Assembly: GCF_963975345.1 (NCBI RefSeq)
Contig: NZ_CAXBGE010000002.1
Location: 124,001-188,000 of the forward strand
Length of the DNA stretch: 64,000 nucleotides
Reading direction: 5' to 3'
Origin: Maricaulis sp963975345
GTDB taxonomy: Bacteria; Pseudomonadota; Alphaproteobacteria; Caulobacterales; Maricaulaceae
Made by a program: the position numbers and the translations under genes. The notes beneath the pieces are model-generated. The model saw nothing but the letters and a program-made list of their open reading frames with translations. It did not search any database and was not told where the DNA came from. Shown here in pieces: positions 35,940 through 44,532 of this stretch; the first letter of the stretch is position 1, and each line of letters starts with the position of its first letter.

Positions 35940-36101
35940 CATTTGTCAAATCAAGCAATTTGCTGATCGTCCGGGGCGCGCCCGTTCACTACGGCCCATC
36001 GCTTCCACCACACCTGCGACTGGGAAAGGTTCACCTCGATCAGGCGCGGCGCTCGCAATGCGGCTTGCACCCGGCGCAATAATCTGCTTTCTGCCTCGAT
36101 G

Positions 36102-36121
36102 ATATAAAGCAATCCTTATAT
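36102..36121. promoter_or_regulatory. Candidate SAM-cycle operator abutting the metK ribosome-binding site
   Basis: ATATAAAGCAATCCTTATAT has 8-bp arms with one mismatch. It ends one base before the GGAG that serves the GTG start of metK, so bound repressor would block transcription close to the start of the message. Same motif as at metF and metX. Confidence 0.6.
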
Positions 36122-36133
36122 GGAGATATTGCA

Positions 36134-37300
36134 GTGAGCCGTTCGTCCTACATATTTACCAGCGAGAGCGTATCAGAGGGTCACCCGGACAAGGTTTGTG
36201 ACCGGGTCTCGGACGCCATTGTCGATCTCTATCTGTCCAAGGACTCCGAAGCGCGCGTCGCTTGCGAGACCCTGACCACCACCAACCAGATCATTCTGGC
36301 CGGTGAAGTCCGATGTGCCGCAGACGTCTCGGCCGATGAAATCGAACAGGCTGCGCGCGAAGCCATTCGCGATATCGGTTACGAACAGGATGGCTTCCAT
36401 TGGAAGAATTCCAACTTCCAGAACTTCCTGCACGGCCAGTCGGTCCACATCGCCCAAGGTGTCGATGGCGGCGATAACAAGGATGAGGGCGCTGGCGACC
36501 AGGGCATCATGTTTGGCTATGCCACCAACGAGACGCCCGAGCTTATGCCGGCCCCGATCCAGTATTCGCACCAGATCCTCAAGCGGATGGCGACCTTGCG
36601 CAAATCCGGCGCGCGCCCGGAATTCGAGCCTGACGCCAAATCGCAGGTCACACTGCGCTACGTCAATGGCCAGCCGGCCGGCGTGGAGTCGGTTGTCGTT
36701 TCGACCCAGCACAAGGACGGCGTCACTCAAGAGCAGATCCGTGAACTCGTTCGTCCGATCGTTGCCGAAGTCCTGCCCGAGGGCTGGTTCCCGCCGGAAG
36801 CCGAATTTTACGTCAACCCGACCGGCACTTTCGTCATCGGCGGCCCCGATGGCGATGCCGGCCTGACCGGTCGCAAGATCATTGTCGACACTTATGGCGG
36901 CGCTGCACCACACGGCGGCGGTGCCTTCTCCGGCAAAGACCCGACGAAGGTCGACCGTTCGGCGGCCTATGCCTGCCGCTGGTTGGCCAAGAATGTTGTC
37001 GCTGCCGGCCTGTCGGAGCGCTGCACGATCCAGGTCTCCTACGCGATCGGTGTCTCCAAACCGCTTTCGCTCTATGTCGATCTGCACGGTACCGGCGAGA
37101 TCGACGAGACCCGCCTCGAGGACGCACTGCGGCAAATGGCTGACCTGTCGCCACGCGGTATCCGCACCCGGCTGCAGCTCAATCGCCCGATCTATGCCCG
37201 CACCGCCGCCTACGGCCATTTCGGGCGCAATCCCGACAATGAGGGTGGCTTCTCCTGGGAGAAGGCCGACCTCGCCGACGAACTGCGCAAACTGGCGTAA
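36134..37300 (+). CDS. metK: S-adenosylmethionine synthase
   Basis: MetK makes SAM from methionine and ATP. The 388-aa protein has TSESVSEGHPDKVCD, GAGDQGIMFGYA and GGGAFSGKDPTKVDRSAAY, all canonical. The start is GTG 36134, with GGAG at 36122-36125, directly after the shared palindrome. It diverges from metF and is followed by ahcY after 75 bp, which together with metH completes the activated methyl cycle. Confidence 0.97.
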   Translation: MSRSSYIFTSESVSEGHPDKVCDRVSDAIVDLYLSKDSEARVACETLTTTNQIILAGEVRCAADVSADEIEQAAREAIRDIGYEQDGFHWKNSNFQNFLHGQSVHIAQGVDGGDNKDEGAGDQGIMFGYATNETPELMPAPIQYSHQILKRMATLRKSGARPEFEPDAKSQVTLRYVNGQPAGVESVVVSTQHKDGVTQEQIRELVRPIVAEVLPEGWFPPEAEFYVNPTGTFVIGGPDGDAGLTGRKIIVDTYGGAAPHGGGAFSGKDPTKVDRSAAYACRWLAKNVVAAGLSERCTIQVSYAIGVSKPLSLYVDLHGTGEIDETRLEDALRQMADLSPRGIRTRLQLNRPIYARTAAYGHFGRNPDNEGGFSWEKADLADELRKLA

Positions 37301-37309
37301 ATCTGTTAC

Positions 37310-37336
37310 AAGCGGGCCGGATCGACCGGCCCGCTT
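37310..37336 (+). terminator. Hairpin between metK and ahcY
   Basis: AAGCGGGCCGG and CCGGCCCGCTT form a perfect 11-bp stem with a 5-nt loop, 9 bp after the metK stop. There is no T run, so it may be a partial terminator or a stabilising 3' end. It does not match the SAH riboswitch as I know it. Confidence 0.5.
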
Positions 37337-37375
37337 GCCCCCATGTTTCAAAATCATACCCAATAGAAGGACCTG

Positions 37376-38791
37376 ATGGTCATGACGCATTTTGCTGCGG
37401 ACAAACCCTATCTCGTAAAAGACATGTCGCTGGCCAAATGGGGCCGGATCGAAATGGACATGGCGGAAATCGAAATGCCGGGCCTGATGGCTCTGCGCGC
37501 CGAATTCGGCAAAGCCCAACCCCTGAAAGGCGCCCGGATCGCCGGCTCGCTGCACATGACGATCCAGACCGCGATCCTGATCGAAACCCTCACCGCCCTT
37601 GGCGCCGAAGTGCGCTGGGCCTCGTGCAATATCTTCTCGACCCAGGATCACGCGGCCGCAGCGATCGCCGAGTCCGGCGTGCCGGTCTTCGCGACCAAGG
37701 GCGAGAGCCTGGTGGAATACTGGGATTATGCCGACGCCATCTTCCATTGGGGCAATGGCGAAACCGCCAATATGATCCTCGATGATGGCGGCGATGCCAC
37801 CATGTATCTGATCCTCGGCGAGAAAGCCGAAGCCGATCCATCCGTGCTCGACCATCCAAAGTCGGAAGAAGAAACCGCCCTGTTCGCGCAAATCAAGAAG
37901 CGTATCGCGGCGACCCCGGGCTGGTTCGCCAGGGCCAAGGCCGCCATCCAGGGCGTCTCGGAAGAAACCACCACCGGCGTCATGCGTCTGTATCAGATGC
38001 ACAAGCGCGGCGAGCTCCCCTTCCCCGCCATCAACGTCAATGACAGCGTCACCAAGTCGAAATTCGACAATCGCTATGGCTGCCGCGAAAGCCTCGTCGA
38101 CGCGATCCGTCGCGGCACCGATGTGATGATGGCCGGCAAGACCGCCCTCGTCTGTGGCTATGGCGATGTCGGCAAGGGTTCCGCTGAATCCCTGCGCGGC
38201 GCCGGCGCCCGTGTCTTCGTCACCGAGATCGACCCGATCTGCGCCCTGCAGGCCTGCATGGACGGCTTCACCGTCGTCACGATCGACGATGTCATCGGCG
38301 ATATGGATATCTTTGTTACTGCCACCGGAAACAAGGACATCATCACCATCGACCATATGCGGGCGATGAAGGACATGGCGATCGTCTGCAATATCGGCCA
38401 TTTCGACAATGAAATTCAGGTCGAAGCCCTGCAGAATTTCGAGTGGACCAATGTGAAGCCACAGGTCGACATCATCAATTTCCCTGAAGGCAATCGTATC
38501 GTGCTGCTTTCGGAAGGCCGCCTGGTCAATCTCGGCAATGCCACCGGTCACCCGAGCTTCGTGATGTCCGCCAGCTTCACCAATCAGACGCTGGCCCAGA
38601 TCGAGCTTTGGACCAAGGGCGAGCAGTACGACAATAATGTCTACATCCTGCCCAAGCATCTCGACGAGAAAGTCGCCGCCCTGCACCTGCCCAAGCTTGG
38701 TGCCAAGCTGACCGTCCTTTCGAGCGAGCAGGCCGAGTATCTCGAACTGCCAAAGACCGGCCCGTTCAAGGCCGACCATTACCGCTACTAG
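37376..38791 (+). CDS. ahcY: Adenosylhomocysteinase
   Basis: AhcY reversibly splits S-adenosylhomocysteine to adenosine and homocysteine, removing the product inhibitor of methyltransferases. The 471-aa protein has LHMTIQTAILIETL, CNIFSTQDHAAAAI, NVNDSVTKSKFDNRYGCRESL and the NAD-binding GKTALVCGYGDVGKGSA, ending in the conserved KPDHYRY-like DHYRY. AGAAGGA precedes both ATG 37376 (close) and ATG 37382 (10 nt), so the exact start is unsure by two codons. Ends before a good terminator. Confidence 0.97.
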   Translation: MVMTHFAADKPYLVKDMSLAKWGRIEMDMAEIEMPGLMALRAEFGKAQPLKGARIAGSLHMTIQTAILIETLTALGAEVRWASCNIFSTQDHAAAAIAESGVPVFATKGESLVEYWDYADAIFHWGNGETANMILDDGGDATMYLILGEKAEADPSVLDHPKSEEETALFAQIKKRIAATPGWFARAKAAIQGVSEETTTGVMRLYQMHKRGELPFPAINVNDSVTKSKFDNRYGCRESLVDAIRRGTDVMMAGKTALVCGYGDVGKGSAESLRGAGARVFVTEIDPICALQACMDGFTVVTIDDVIGDMDIFVTATGNKDIITIDHMRAMKDMAIVCNIGHFDNEIQVEALQNFEWTNVKPQVDIINFPEGNRIVLLSEGRLVNLGNATGHPSFVMSASFTNQTLAQIELWTKGEQYDNNVYILPKHLDEKVAALHLPKLGAKLTVLSSEQAEYLELPKTGPFKADHYRY

Positions 38792-38818
38792 GCCAAACGG
38801 CCCGTTTCGGATTGAAGA

Positions 38819-38847
38819 GCGCTCCCGGCTTGCCGGGGGCGTTTTTT
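38819..38847 (+). terminator. Rho-independent terminator of ahcY
   Basis: GCGCTCCCGGC and GCCGGGGGCG pair around a TT loop and are followed by six T (38842-38847). It closes the metK-ahcY unit. Confidence 0.85.
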
Positions 38848-39202
38848 GTTGGGGGATGCGCCGAAATCTCCACGCCGTTTCCGGCTGGAGGGATGGGAGG
38901 GTGTGGGACGCCGGCGAATGCCGGGTAACGCGTATAATTTTATGTGACATCCGAGACGTCCCACACGTGCAGTTTTCCCGTGGCGTCTCCACCTCCGTTT
39001 CCAATCCAATCAGGTATTCGGGTCGGGCGTTTAGTGCCGTCAGACCTGAAAGGACGCCCTGCCAGTGCTCGGGATGTCACCCCTTCGCCCGGACAGGCTG
39101 CACGCTCCCGACCGCCGCGAATGACTGAGCTCGTGCCTCCCGTGCGACCGGAACAGCTGGATTATGCGCGCAGCTTTGGGGGGTGGGGATAAGTTGCGCC
39201 AT

Positions 39203-39329
39203 AAATCGTCATTCCAGCGCAGGCTGGAACCCAGTTCCTGGAGCCATACGCTTGGAAAACTGGCGCCAGATCAATCAGATGTCAGCGCATGAACCTGGAT
39301 CCCAGCCTGCGCTGGGATGACGATGATTT
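39203..39329. repeat. Imperfect inverted repeat 1
   Basis: The arms 39203-39240 and 39292-39329 are inverted copies sharing the core CGTCAT-CCAGCGCAGGCTGG with a few mismatches, separated by 51 bp. Each arm itself contains the palindrome CCAGC-GCAGGCTGG. The look is that of a dispersed non-coding intergenic element. Confidence 0.75.
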
Positions 39330-39391
39330 GTGGCTTTGGTGGGGGATAAGACAGCCATGCCACCGGCACTAACCCCAAAAACCAAACCCTT

Positions 39392-39579
39392 GTCATGCCT
39401 GACGGATGCCCCGCGCATGCGGGGCGCAGATCAGGGAGCCAGAACCGGCAACGCGAAACCCGTGGGGCTGACGGGGCAAATGCGCACCATCTCGGTACAA
39501 GAGTCGTTTTCTGTCGGGCGTCTGGGTCCCTGATCTGCGCCCGGATCGCTAACGCGTCCGGGCATCCGTCAGGGGTGAC
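39392..39579. repeat. Long inverted repeat 2 with internal palindromes
   Basis: Arm 39392-39437 is an inverted copy of 39527-39579: both share CCTGACGGATGCCC and GCGCAGATCAGGGA, and each arm has its own internal palindrome (CCCCGCGCATGCGGGG in the first). The spacer of 89 bp has no gene. Confidence 0.75.
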
Positions 39580-39657
39580 AAAATTTGGTGATTTATAGGT
39601 GGGAGGTGAGGCCCCAGCGCGGGCCAGGCCCCGCCATAGACCGCATGCCGAGATCCC

Positions 39658-39739
39658 GCCACCGGGGTTCAGCGCCGTCAAGGCGGATGCCCGCGAAGCG
39701 GCGCCGAAGGCGGCCTTGACGGCGCTGAACCCCGGTGGC
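39658..39739. repeat. Perfect 27-bp inverted repeat 3
   Basis: Arms 39658-39684 and 39713-39739 are perfect inverted copies beginning GCCACCGGGGTTCAGC, with a 28-bp loop. A stem this long without a T tract is not a simple terminator; it looks like a repeat element or replication/recombination structure. Confidence 0.85.
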
Positions 39740-39902
39740 CCACTGGCTGGCAAGGGAATTATGGGGTGGAGTTGGCGAGGCGGATCAAAACGCTACCGCC
39801 CATCTAGTCCGATTGAGTTTTCAACATTGATTTCAAAAATATTGGAGCGATGACCTTCACATGAGTCCGTTTTGGCCCAAGATACATTTTCAGGTGGCTT
39901 GA

Positions 39903-40370
39903 GTGGAGATTCTGCACTTGAAATTGTTAGATAAAAATTCAGCGCGTCTCAAAAGTAATTGGAACCAGACTGCCATACCTGTCGCGCTACGCCGCACAGG
40001 CAAGGGCGAAAAGCTCCGTGTCCGACTCCCCGACGTTGAGAATCCGGATCAATGGTTGCGTAACAATAGACGGCTCAAACCAATTTGGTTCGAAGACGAC
40101 AGGTATTGGGAACTACCAAAGGCATGGTTCGACGATTTCGTCGCGCGGGCACTCACCCGATTTCGCAAACTCTACATCATCCAACCATACCGAGACCAAG
40201 AAGTCTGTGCGTACAGATGTCGACATGCCGGAGGTCATGAATGCCAATGCTCTTGCATGGGCGCAAACCATGGCCAAGGCGACGACGGCACCTGGTTTGA
40301 TGTGTCGGAGACGTTTTCCGTAAGGTCAAGCGAGCCACAATTGGCTTGCAGATTGTTGGTGCACAAATGA
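39903..40370 (+). CDS. Cys-rich hypothetical protein (accessory)
   Basis: The 155-aa product, from GTG 39903, is not a named family to me. The N-terminal two-thirds is basic and looks like a small nucleic-acid-binding domain (AIPVALRRTGKGEKLRVRLP; NRRLKPIWFEDDRYWELPKAWFDDFVARALTRF). The C-terminal third has a cluster of Cys and His (VCAYRCRHAGGHECQCSCMGANHG) that could bind zinc. Base composition is clearly more AT-rich than the flanking genome. Its stop overlaps the start of the DUF3644 gene by 4 bp (ATGA), so the two are co-translated and probably act together, for example as an antitoxin or sensor for the HEPN-like partner. Confidence 0.62.
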   Translation: MEILHLKLLDKNSARLKSNWNQTAIPVALRRTGKGEKLRVRLPDVENPDQWLRNNRRLKPIWFEDDRYWELPKAWFDDFVARALTRFRKLYIIQPYRDQEVCAYRCRHAGGHECQCSCMGANHGQGDDGTWFDVSETFSVRSSEPQLACRLLVHK

Positions 40371-41545
40371 AAACTGCCTCCCTCACCGATTTTGAAAAGC
40401 GTATCGTGAAGCGACTGATAGCGGACGGCGACCGAAACCAAGATGTGCACCAACTAATCAACACCGGGAGACAACCGACTGTAAATTTCGGTAGAATTTC
40501 TGGATCTCAAGGCTGGGAATTGGAGCCCGCTGATGACGATGAAATAGCGAGGTTTCGGTATGAAAAATCACTAGTTGATCTACGGACTGGCTTATCTCCG
40601 ATTGACGACGAACGGGTATACCGTGCCCGAGAGGCGATGATTGCAGCGGTTCAAATCTTTAATAGCCCCAGCTTTCTTTTTAAGATTCAGCTGTTTCCCG
40701 TAATTAGTCAAATCGCGTGGACCTATTTATTACATGAGTTCTATATTCGAAAATCGATTAATATTATTGACGACGGCAGAAGCTTGCTTCTAGGGCAGAT
40801 GATTGCACGACATGACTGCCCGTTATCAGAAGATGTAAAAAAGAATTTGATAGCCACTAAAGAACTCCGGGACCAAGTTGAACACACTACTCTGAATTCT
40901 CTTGGAAGAAATTTTTGGCCTATTTTTCAGGCGAATTGCCTGAATTTTGACCAAGCACTTCGGAAGCTATTTGGCGAACAAGTTGGCTTGAACGATGAAC
41001 TGTCCGTTGCAATACAATTTAGCAAAATGGACCTACACGGCCTCAGCAAACTGCAAAAATACGACATAAGCCCGGAGATCGAGGCGATTGATGCTGCGGT
41101 CTCAGCTGCGGCAAATGAAAACGGCAACGAAGGCGCCGCCTATAAGTTTAAAGTAAACTTCACGTTCGAAAAGGCAGTAAAAGGCGATTCCAACATCGTC
41201 TTCAACGAAAACAACCCCGACGGGCTGAATAGGCAAACATTCTTGACAACGAAGGTCGTGAGTGACGATTTGTGGCCGTATAAGCCGAATGATGTGGTTG
41301 CGCGAGTTAAAGCGGCTGGAAATACAACATTTAATTCCCACCACCACCAACTCGCCTGGAAGAAGTTTGGGGCACGCCCCGCATCAGGCTCCAAGAAGCC
41401 GAAGGCGACAAAGAAAGATTATTGCCAATACCACACTGCCCATGGCGATTACACGTACTCGGATAAGTGGGTCGAATTGCTCATTTCCATCGCGTCAAAC
41501 GATGAAGAATTTGAAAAACTCAAACGACACAAGCCAAAAACTTAG
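40367..41545 (+). CDS. DUF3644-domain protein with HEPN-like motif (probable defence/toxin)
   Basis: The 392-aa protein has a DUF3644 core at about residues 85-235: AREAMIAAVQIFNSPSFLFK, LFPVISQIAWTYLLHEF, DDGRSLLLGQM and NLIATKELRDQVEH. RDQVEH (168-173) is an R-x4-H motif as in HEPN ribonucleases of toxin-antitoxin and abortive-infection systems. The first 40 residues suggest a helix-turn-helix, and the C-terminal region (KDYCQYHTAHGDYTYSDKWVELL) may bind DNA. ATG 40367 overlaps the upstream Cys-rich gene. It is AT-rich and flanked by repeats, consistent with horizontal gain. DUF3644 recognition is from pattern memory; RNase activity is inference. Confidence 0.75.
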   Translation: MKTASLTDFEKRIVKRLIADGDRNQDVHQLINTGRQPTVNFGRISGSQGWELEPADDDEIARFRYEKSLVDLRTGLSPIDDERVYRAREAMIAAVQIFNSPSFLFKIQLFPVISQIAWTYLLHEFYIRKSINIIDDGRSLLLGQMIARHDCPLSEDVKKNLIATKELRDQVEHTTLNSLGRNFWPIFQANCLNFDQALRKLFGEQVGLNDELSVAIQFSKMDLHGLSKLQKYDISPEIEAIDAAVSAAANENGNEGAAYKFKVNFTFEKAVKGDSNIVFNENNPDGLNRQTFLTTKVVSDDLWPYKPNDVVARVKAAGNTTFNSHHHQLAWKKFGARPASGSKKPKATKKDYCQYHTAHGDYTYSDKWVELLISIASNDEEFEKLKRHKPKT

Positions 41546-41648
41546 TGAGTTTGCGCGACTGAGATTGCACAAACGCTATACATCTAGGGAACTGCTGGCA
41601 GGCAGTTGCTATCAACCTCGTGGCAATGACGTAGTTGCGCCTATCCCC

Positions 41649-42701
41649 CTACCGCCACCGCCCCTGCAACTTAGCCAGCGCCGCCTTGCCCGGGCTCAGC
41701 GCTTCATACGGCAGCGCGTTGAGCGGTATCTTCGGCAGATGATTGGCGGCGTGCATGTCGGGCATGTCTTCGTTGACGTAGAGCAGGCCGGTGCGGATCT
41801 CGCCGCTGCGGTCGCCGAGCAATAGCGTCTCGATCGCCTGTGCCCGGTCGCGCGGGTCGTAATCATCGGCGGTTTTGCGCAGTTTCAGAATGCCGCCATC
41901 ATGCATGGTGACGGTGATGGTGCCGCCTTCACTGGTATCGGCGGTGATTTCCTCGGCTTCGGCGACGAAATCGGTGTGGATCAGCGGGTGGTAGTATTTG
42001 AAGGTGTGGGCATAGCTCTTGGTCGAGCCGGCATGGTCATTGAAGGTAACGCAGGGCGAGATGACGTCGATCAGGGCGAAGCCCTTGTGCATCAGGCCGG
42101 CCTGGATCAGCGGCACCAATTGAGATTTGTCACCGGAGAAGGCGCGCGCCACGAAGCCGGCGCCGAGGGTGAGCGCCTGGACGCAGGGGTCGATCGGCGA
42201 TTGCTCGTTGGCGATACCCTTCTTGGACTTGGTGCCGATATCGGCCGAAGCCGAGAACTGGCCTTTGGTGAGGCCGTAGACGCCATTGTTTTCCAAGACA
42301 TAGAGCATGTTGAGATTGCGGCGGATCGCGTGGGCGAACTGGCCGAAACCAATCGACAAACTGTCTCCATCGCCGGAGATGCCGATATAGTGGAGATCGC
42401 CATTGACGGCATTGGCCCCGGTCGCGACCGAGGGCATGCGGCCATGGACGCAATTGATGCCATGGCTCTGGCCCATGAAATAGGCCGTCGTCTTGGACGA
42501 GCAGCCAATGCCGGAGACCTTAGCGGCGCTGTGGGGCGGCAGATCGAGTTCCCAGAAGGCCTGGACCAGGGCGGCGGTGACCGAGTCATGGCCGCAGCCG
42601 GCGCACAGGGTCGACATCGAGCCTTCATAATCGCGCACCGTCAGACCGAGCTTGTTGCGCGGCAGATGCTTCTCGATCAGCGGTTTTGACATTGAAGTCA
42701 T
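41649..42701 (-). CDS. korB: 2-oxoacid:ferredoxin oxidoreductase, beta subunit
   Basis: The 350-aa subunit binds thiamine diphosphate: CAGCGHDS, GIGCSSKTTAYF, the TPP motif ISGDGDSLSIGFGQFAHAIRRN...LENNGVYGLTKGQ. With KorA it oxidatively decarboxylates 2-oxoglutarate (or a related 2-oxoacid) to the acyl-CoA and reduces ferredoxin. GAGG 6 nt before ATG 42701 decides the start, one base after the korA stop codon. It is the last gene of a three-gene minus-strand unit. Substrate preference cannot be read by eye; aerobic bacteria use this pair most often for 2-oxoglutarate. Confidence 0.9.
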   Translation of the reverse strand: MTSMSKPLIEKHLPRNKLGLTVRDYEGSMSTLCAGCGHDSVTAALVQAFWELDLPPHSAAKVSGIGCSSKTTAYFMGQSHGINCVHGRMPSVATGANAVNGDLHYIGISGDGDSLSIGFGQFAHAIRRNLNMLYVLENNGVYGLTKGQFSASADIGTKSKKGIANEQSPIDPCVQALTLGAGFVARAFSGDKSQLVPLIQAGLMHKGFALIDVISPCVTFNDHAGSTKSYAHTFKYYHPLIHTDFVAEAEEITADTSEGGTITVTMHDGGILKLRKTADDYDPRDRAQAIETLLLGDRSGEIRTGLLYVNEDMPDMHAANHLPKIPLNALPYEALSPGKAALAKLQGRWR

Positions 42702-42702
42702 G

Positions 42703-44532
42703 TCAGGCCTCCTCGGCCACGAGGTGCGTTGTGATGCCCTCGATGATGAAAGCCGGATTGGCGGCCATGCCGGCATAATCGAGCACGGGGATGAGCTTGG
42801 TCTTGGGCACCGAGGTTTCGTTGATCAGCAGGCCGCGAAGCTGGGCGTCGCGGTTTTGCTCGACGACGTAAATCTCGTCATGGCTGTCCATGAAGGCCTC
42901 GACCTCGGCGCTAAAGGGGAAGCCCCGCACGCGCAGATAATTGAGGTGGATGCCGCGTTCAGCCAGACGGTCGAGCGCCTCGCGCACGGCACCATCGCAG
43001 CCGCCGACCGAGATAATGGCGCGGCTGGTTTTCTGCGCCGCCTCGATGATGATCGGGCCGGGCACTGCGTCGGCGGAATCTTCCCACTTGCGGGTTAGCC
43101 GGTCGAGCACTTCCTTGTATTCGACCGCGTCCTCGGTATAGCCGCCCTTCCAGTTATGGCCGGAGCCGCGCGTGAAATAGGCGCCCTTGGGGTGAACGCC
43201 GGGCACGGTGCGATAGGGGATATTGTCGCCATCGCGGTCTTCATAGCGATAGTATTTCGGCAATTCTTCCAGCTCGGCGGCGGAGAGGATTTTGCCGCGA
43301 TCAGGGACATAGGCATCGTCCCAGTCGAGCTCGGGGATCATCCAGTCATTCATGCCGATATCGAGATCGGTCATGAAGAAGACCGGCGTCTGATAGCGCT
43401 CGGCGATATCGAAGGACTGCACCGCCATCTCGAAGCATTCCGACGGATTGGCCGGGAACAGCATGATGTGCTTGGTGTCGCCATGGCTGGCATAGGCACA
43501 CAGGGTCAAATCGCATTGCTGGGTGCGCGTCGGCAGGCCGGTTGAGGGCCCGGCGCGCTGGACGTTGAACAAGACCACCGGCACTTCGGAATAATAGGCA
43601 AAGCCGATGAACTCGCTCATCAGCGAGATGCCCGGACCGGAGGTCGGGGTGAAGGCGCGGGCGCCATTCCAGCCGGCGCCAACGGCCATGCCGATTGAGG
43701 CGAGCTCGTCCTCGGCCTGGACGATGCAGAATTTCTTCTCGCCGGTCTCGGCGTCGACGCGGAATTTCTCGCAGAAGAATTTGAAACCGTCCATCAGCGA
43801 GGTTGACGGCGTGATCGGATACCAGGCGCCGAAGGTCGCGCCGGCGTAGACACAGCCCAGACCGGCAGCCGTGTTGCCGTCGATCAGCACCATGCCCTTG
43901 GTCGCGTCCATCGCCTGAACGCGAAGCGGCAACGGGTCGGGATGGTGTTCACGGACATAATCGAGGCCGAGATTGATCGCCGTCATATTCGGTTCGATCA
44001 GCTTGGGCTTCGAGCCGAACATTTCCTCGACCATGGCGCGGATGATGTTGACATCAATCCCGGTCAGTCCGGCGACGGCGCCGACATAGGCCATATTCTT
44101 CATCAGAACGCGGGTGCGGGCATTGTCGAATTTGGCATTGCACAGCCGCGCCAGCGGCACGCCGATGGCGGTGATATCGGTGCGCGCGTGCAGCTCGGGG
44201 CGCGGCCAAGTGTCGTCATACAAGAGATAACCGCCCGGCGAGACCTCGGCGAGGTCGCGCTTATAGGTCTCGGCATTCATCGCGACGACGAAATCGGCCG
44301 CCCCCGAACGCGCCATGTAAGCGTCCTTGGTCACGCGGATCTCGAACCAGGTTGGCAGGCCCTGAATATTGGAGGGAAAGAGATTCTTGCCGACCACAGG
44401 CACGCCCATGCGGAAGATCGCCTTCATCAAGAGCCCGTTGGCACTGGCCGAGCCAGTGCCGTTCACATTGCCGATCTTGATGACAAAATCATTGATGCGG
44501 AGATCCGCCATAGTGTCCACGAGGTCCTTCAT
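42703..44532 (-). CDS. korA: 2-oxoacid:ferredoxin oxidoreductase, fused gamma-alpha subunit
   Basis: The 609-aa protein carries the gamma domain first (IKIGNVNGTGSASANGLLMKAIFRMG, about residues 15-190) and then the alpha (pyrimidine-binding) domain (MVLIDGNTAAGLGCVYAGATFGAWYPITPSTSLMD; SGPGISLMSEFIGFA; RAGPSTGLPTRTQQ). This fused order is typical of KorA-type enzymes. ATG 44532 overlaps the upstream flavoprotein stop by 4 bp. See korB for the reaction. Confidence 0.92.
   Translation of the reverse strand: MKDLVDTMADLRINDFVIKIGNVNGTGSASANGLLMKAIFRMGVPVVGKNLFPSNIQGLPTWFEIRVTKDAYMARSGAADFVVAMNAETYKRDLAEVSPGGYLLYDDTWPRPELHARTDITAIGVPLARLCNAKFDNARTRVLMKNMAYVGAVAGLTGIDVNIIRAMVEEMFGSKPKLIEPNMTAINLGLDYVREHHPDPLPLRVQAMDATKGMVLIDGNTAAGLGCVYAGATFGAWYPITPSTSLMDGFKFFCEKFRVDAETGEKKFCIVQAEDELASIGMAVGAGWNGARAFTPTSGPGISLMSEFIGFAYYSEVPVVLFNVQRAGPSTGLPTRTQQCDLTLCAYASHGDTKHIMLFPANPSECFEMAVQSFDIAERYQTPVFFMTDLDIGMNDWMIPELDWDDAYVPDRGKILSAAELEELPKYYRYEDRDGDNIPYRTVPGVHPKGAYFTRGSGHNWKGGYTEDAVEYKEVLDRLTRKWEDSADAVPGPIIIEAAQKTSRAIISVGGCDGAVREALDRLAERGIHLNYLRVRGFPFSAEVEAFMDSHDEIYVVEQNRDAQLRGLLINETSVPKTKLIPVLDYAGMAANPAFIIEGITTHLVAEEA

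Larger units (their letters stand above)
38848..39902. other. Non-coding stretch of about 1 kb rich in inverted repeats
   Basis: Between the ahcY terminator and the next gene I see no credible coding sequence; open frames here follow the palindromes. Three separate inverted-repeat units occupy 39203-39739 and are listed individually. The remaining 38848-39200 is GC-rich without recognisable features; 39740-39902 becomes AT-rich toward the accessory genes. Confidence 0.7.

Noticed and set aside
35941..36133. A SAM or SAM/SAH riboswitch in front of metK
   Set aside because: I could not fold the SAM-II or SAM/SAH pseudoknot consensus; the palindromic operator explains the site better.
36173..39004. 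A 943-codon open frame on the minus strand across metK and ahcY
   Set aside because: It is fully antisense to two genes with canonical motifs and reflects GC-rich codon bias at third positions; its own translation shows no family motif.
39271..39753. A 160-codon minus-strand open frame in the repeat region
   Set aside because: It spans the inverted-repeat arms and its translation simply mirrors the palindromes; no SD and no homology-like pattern.
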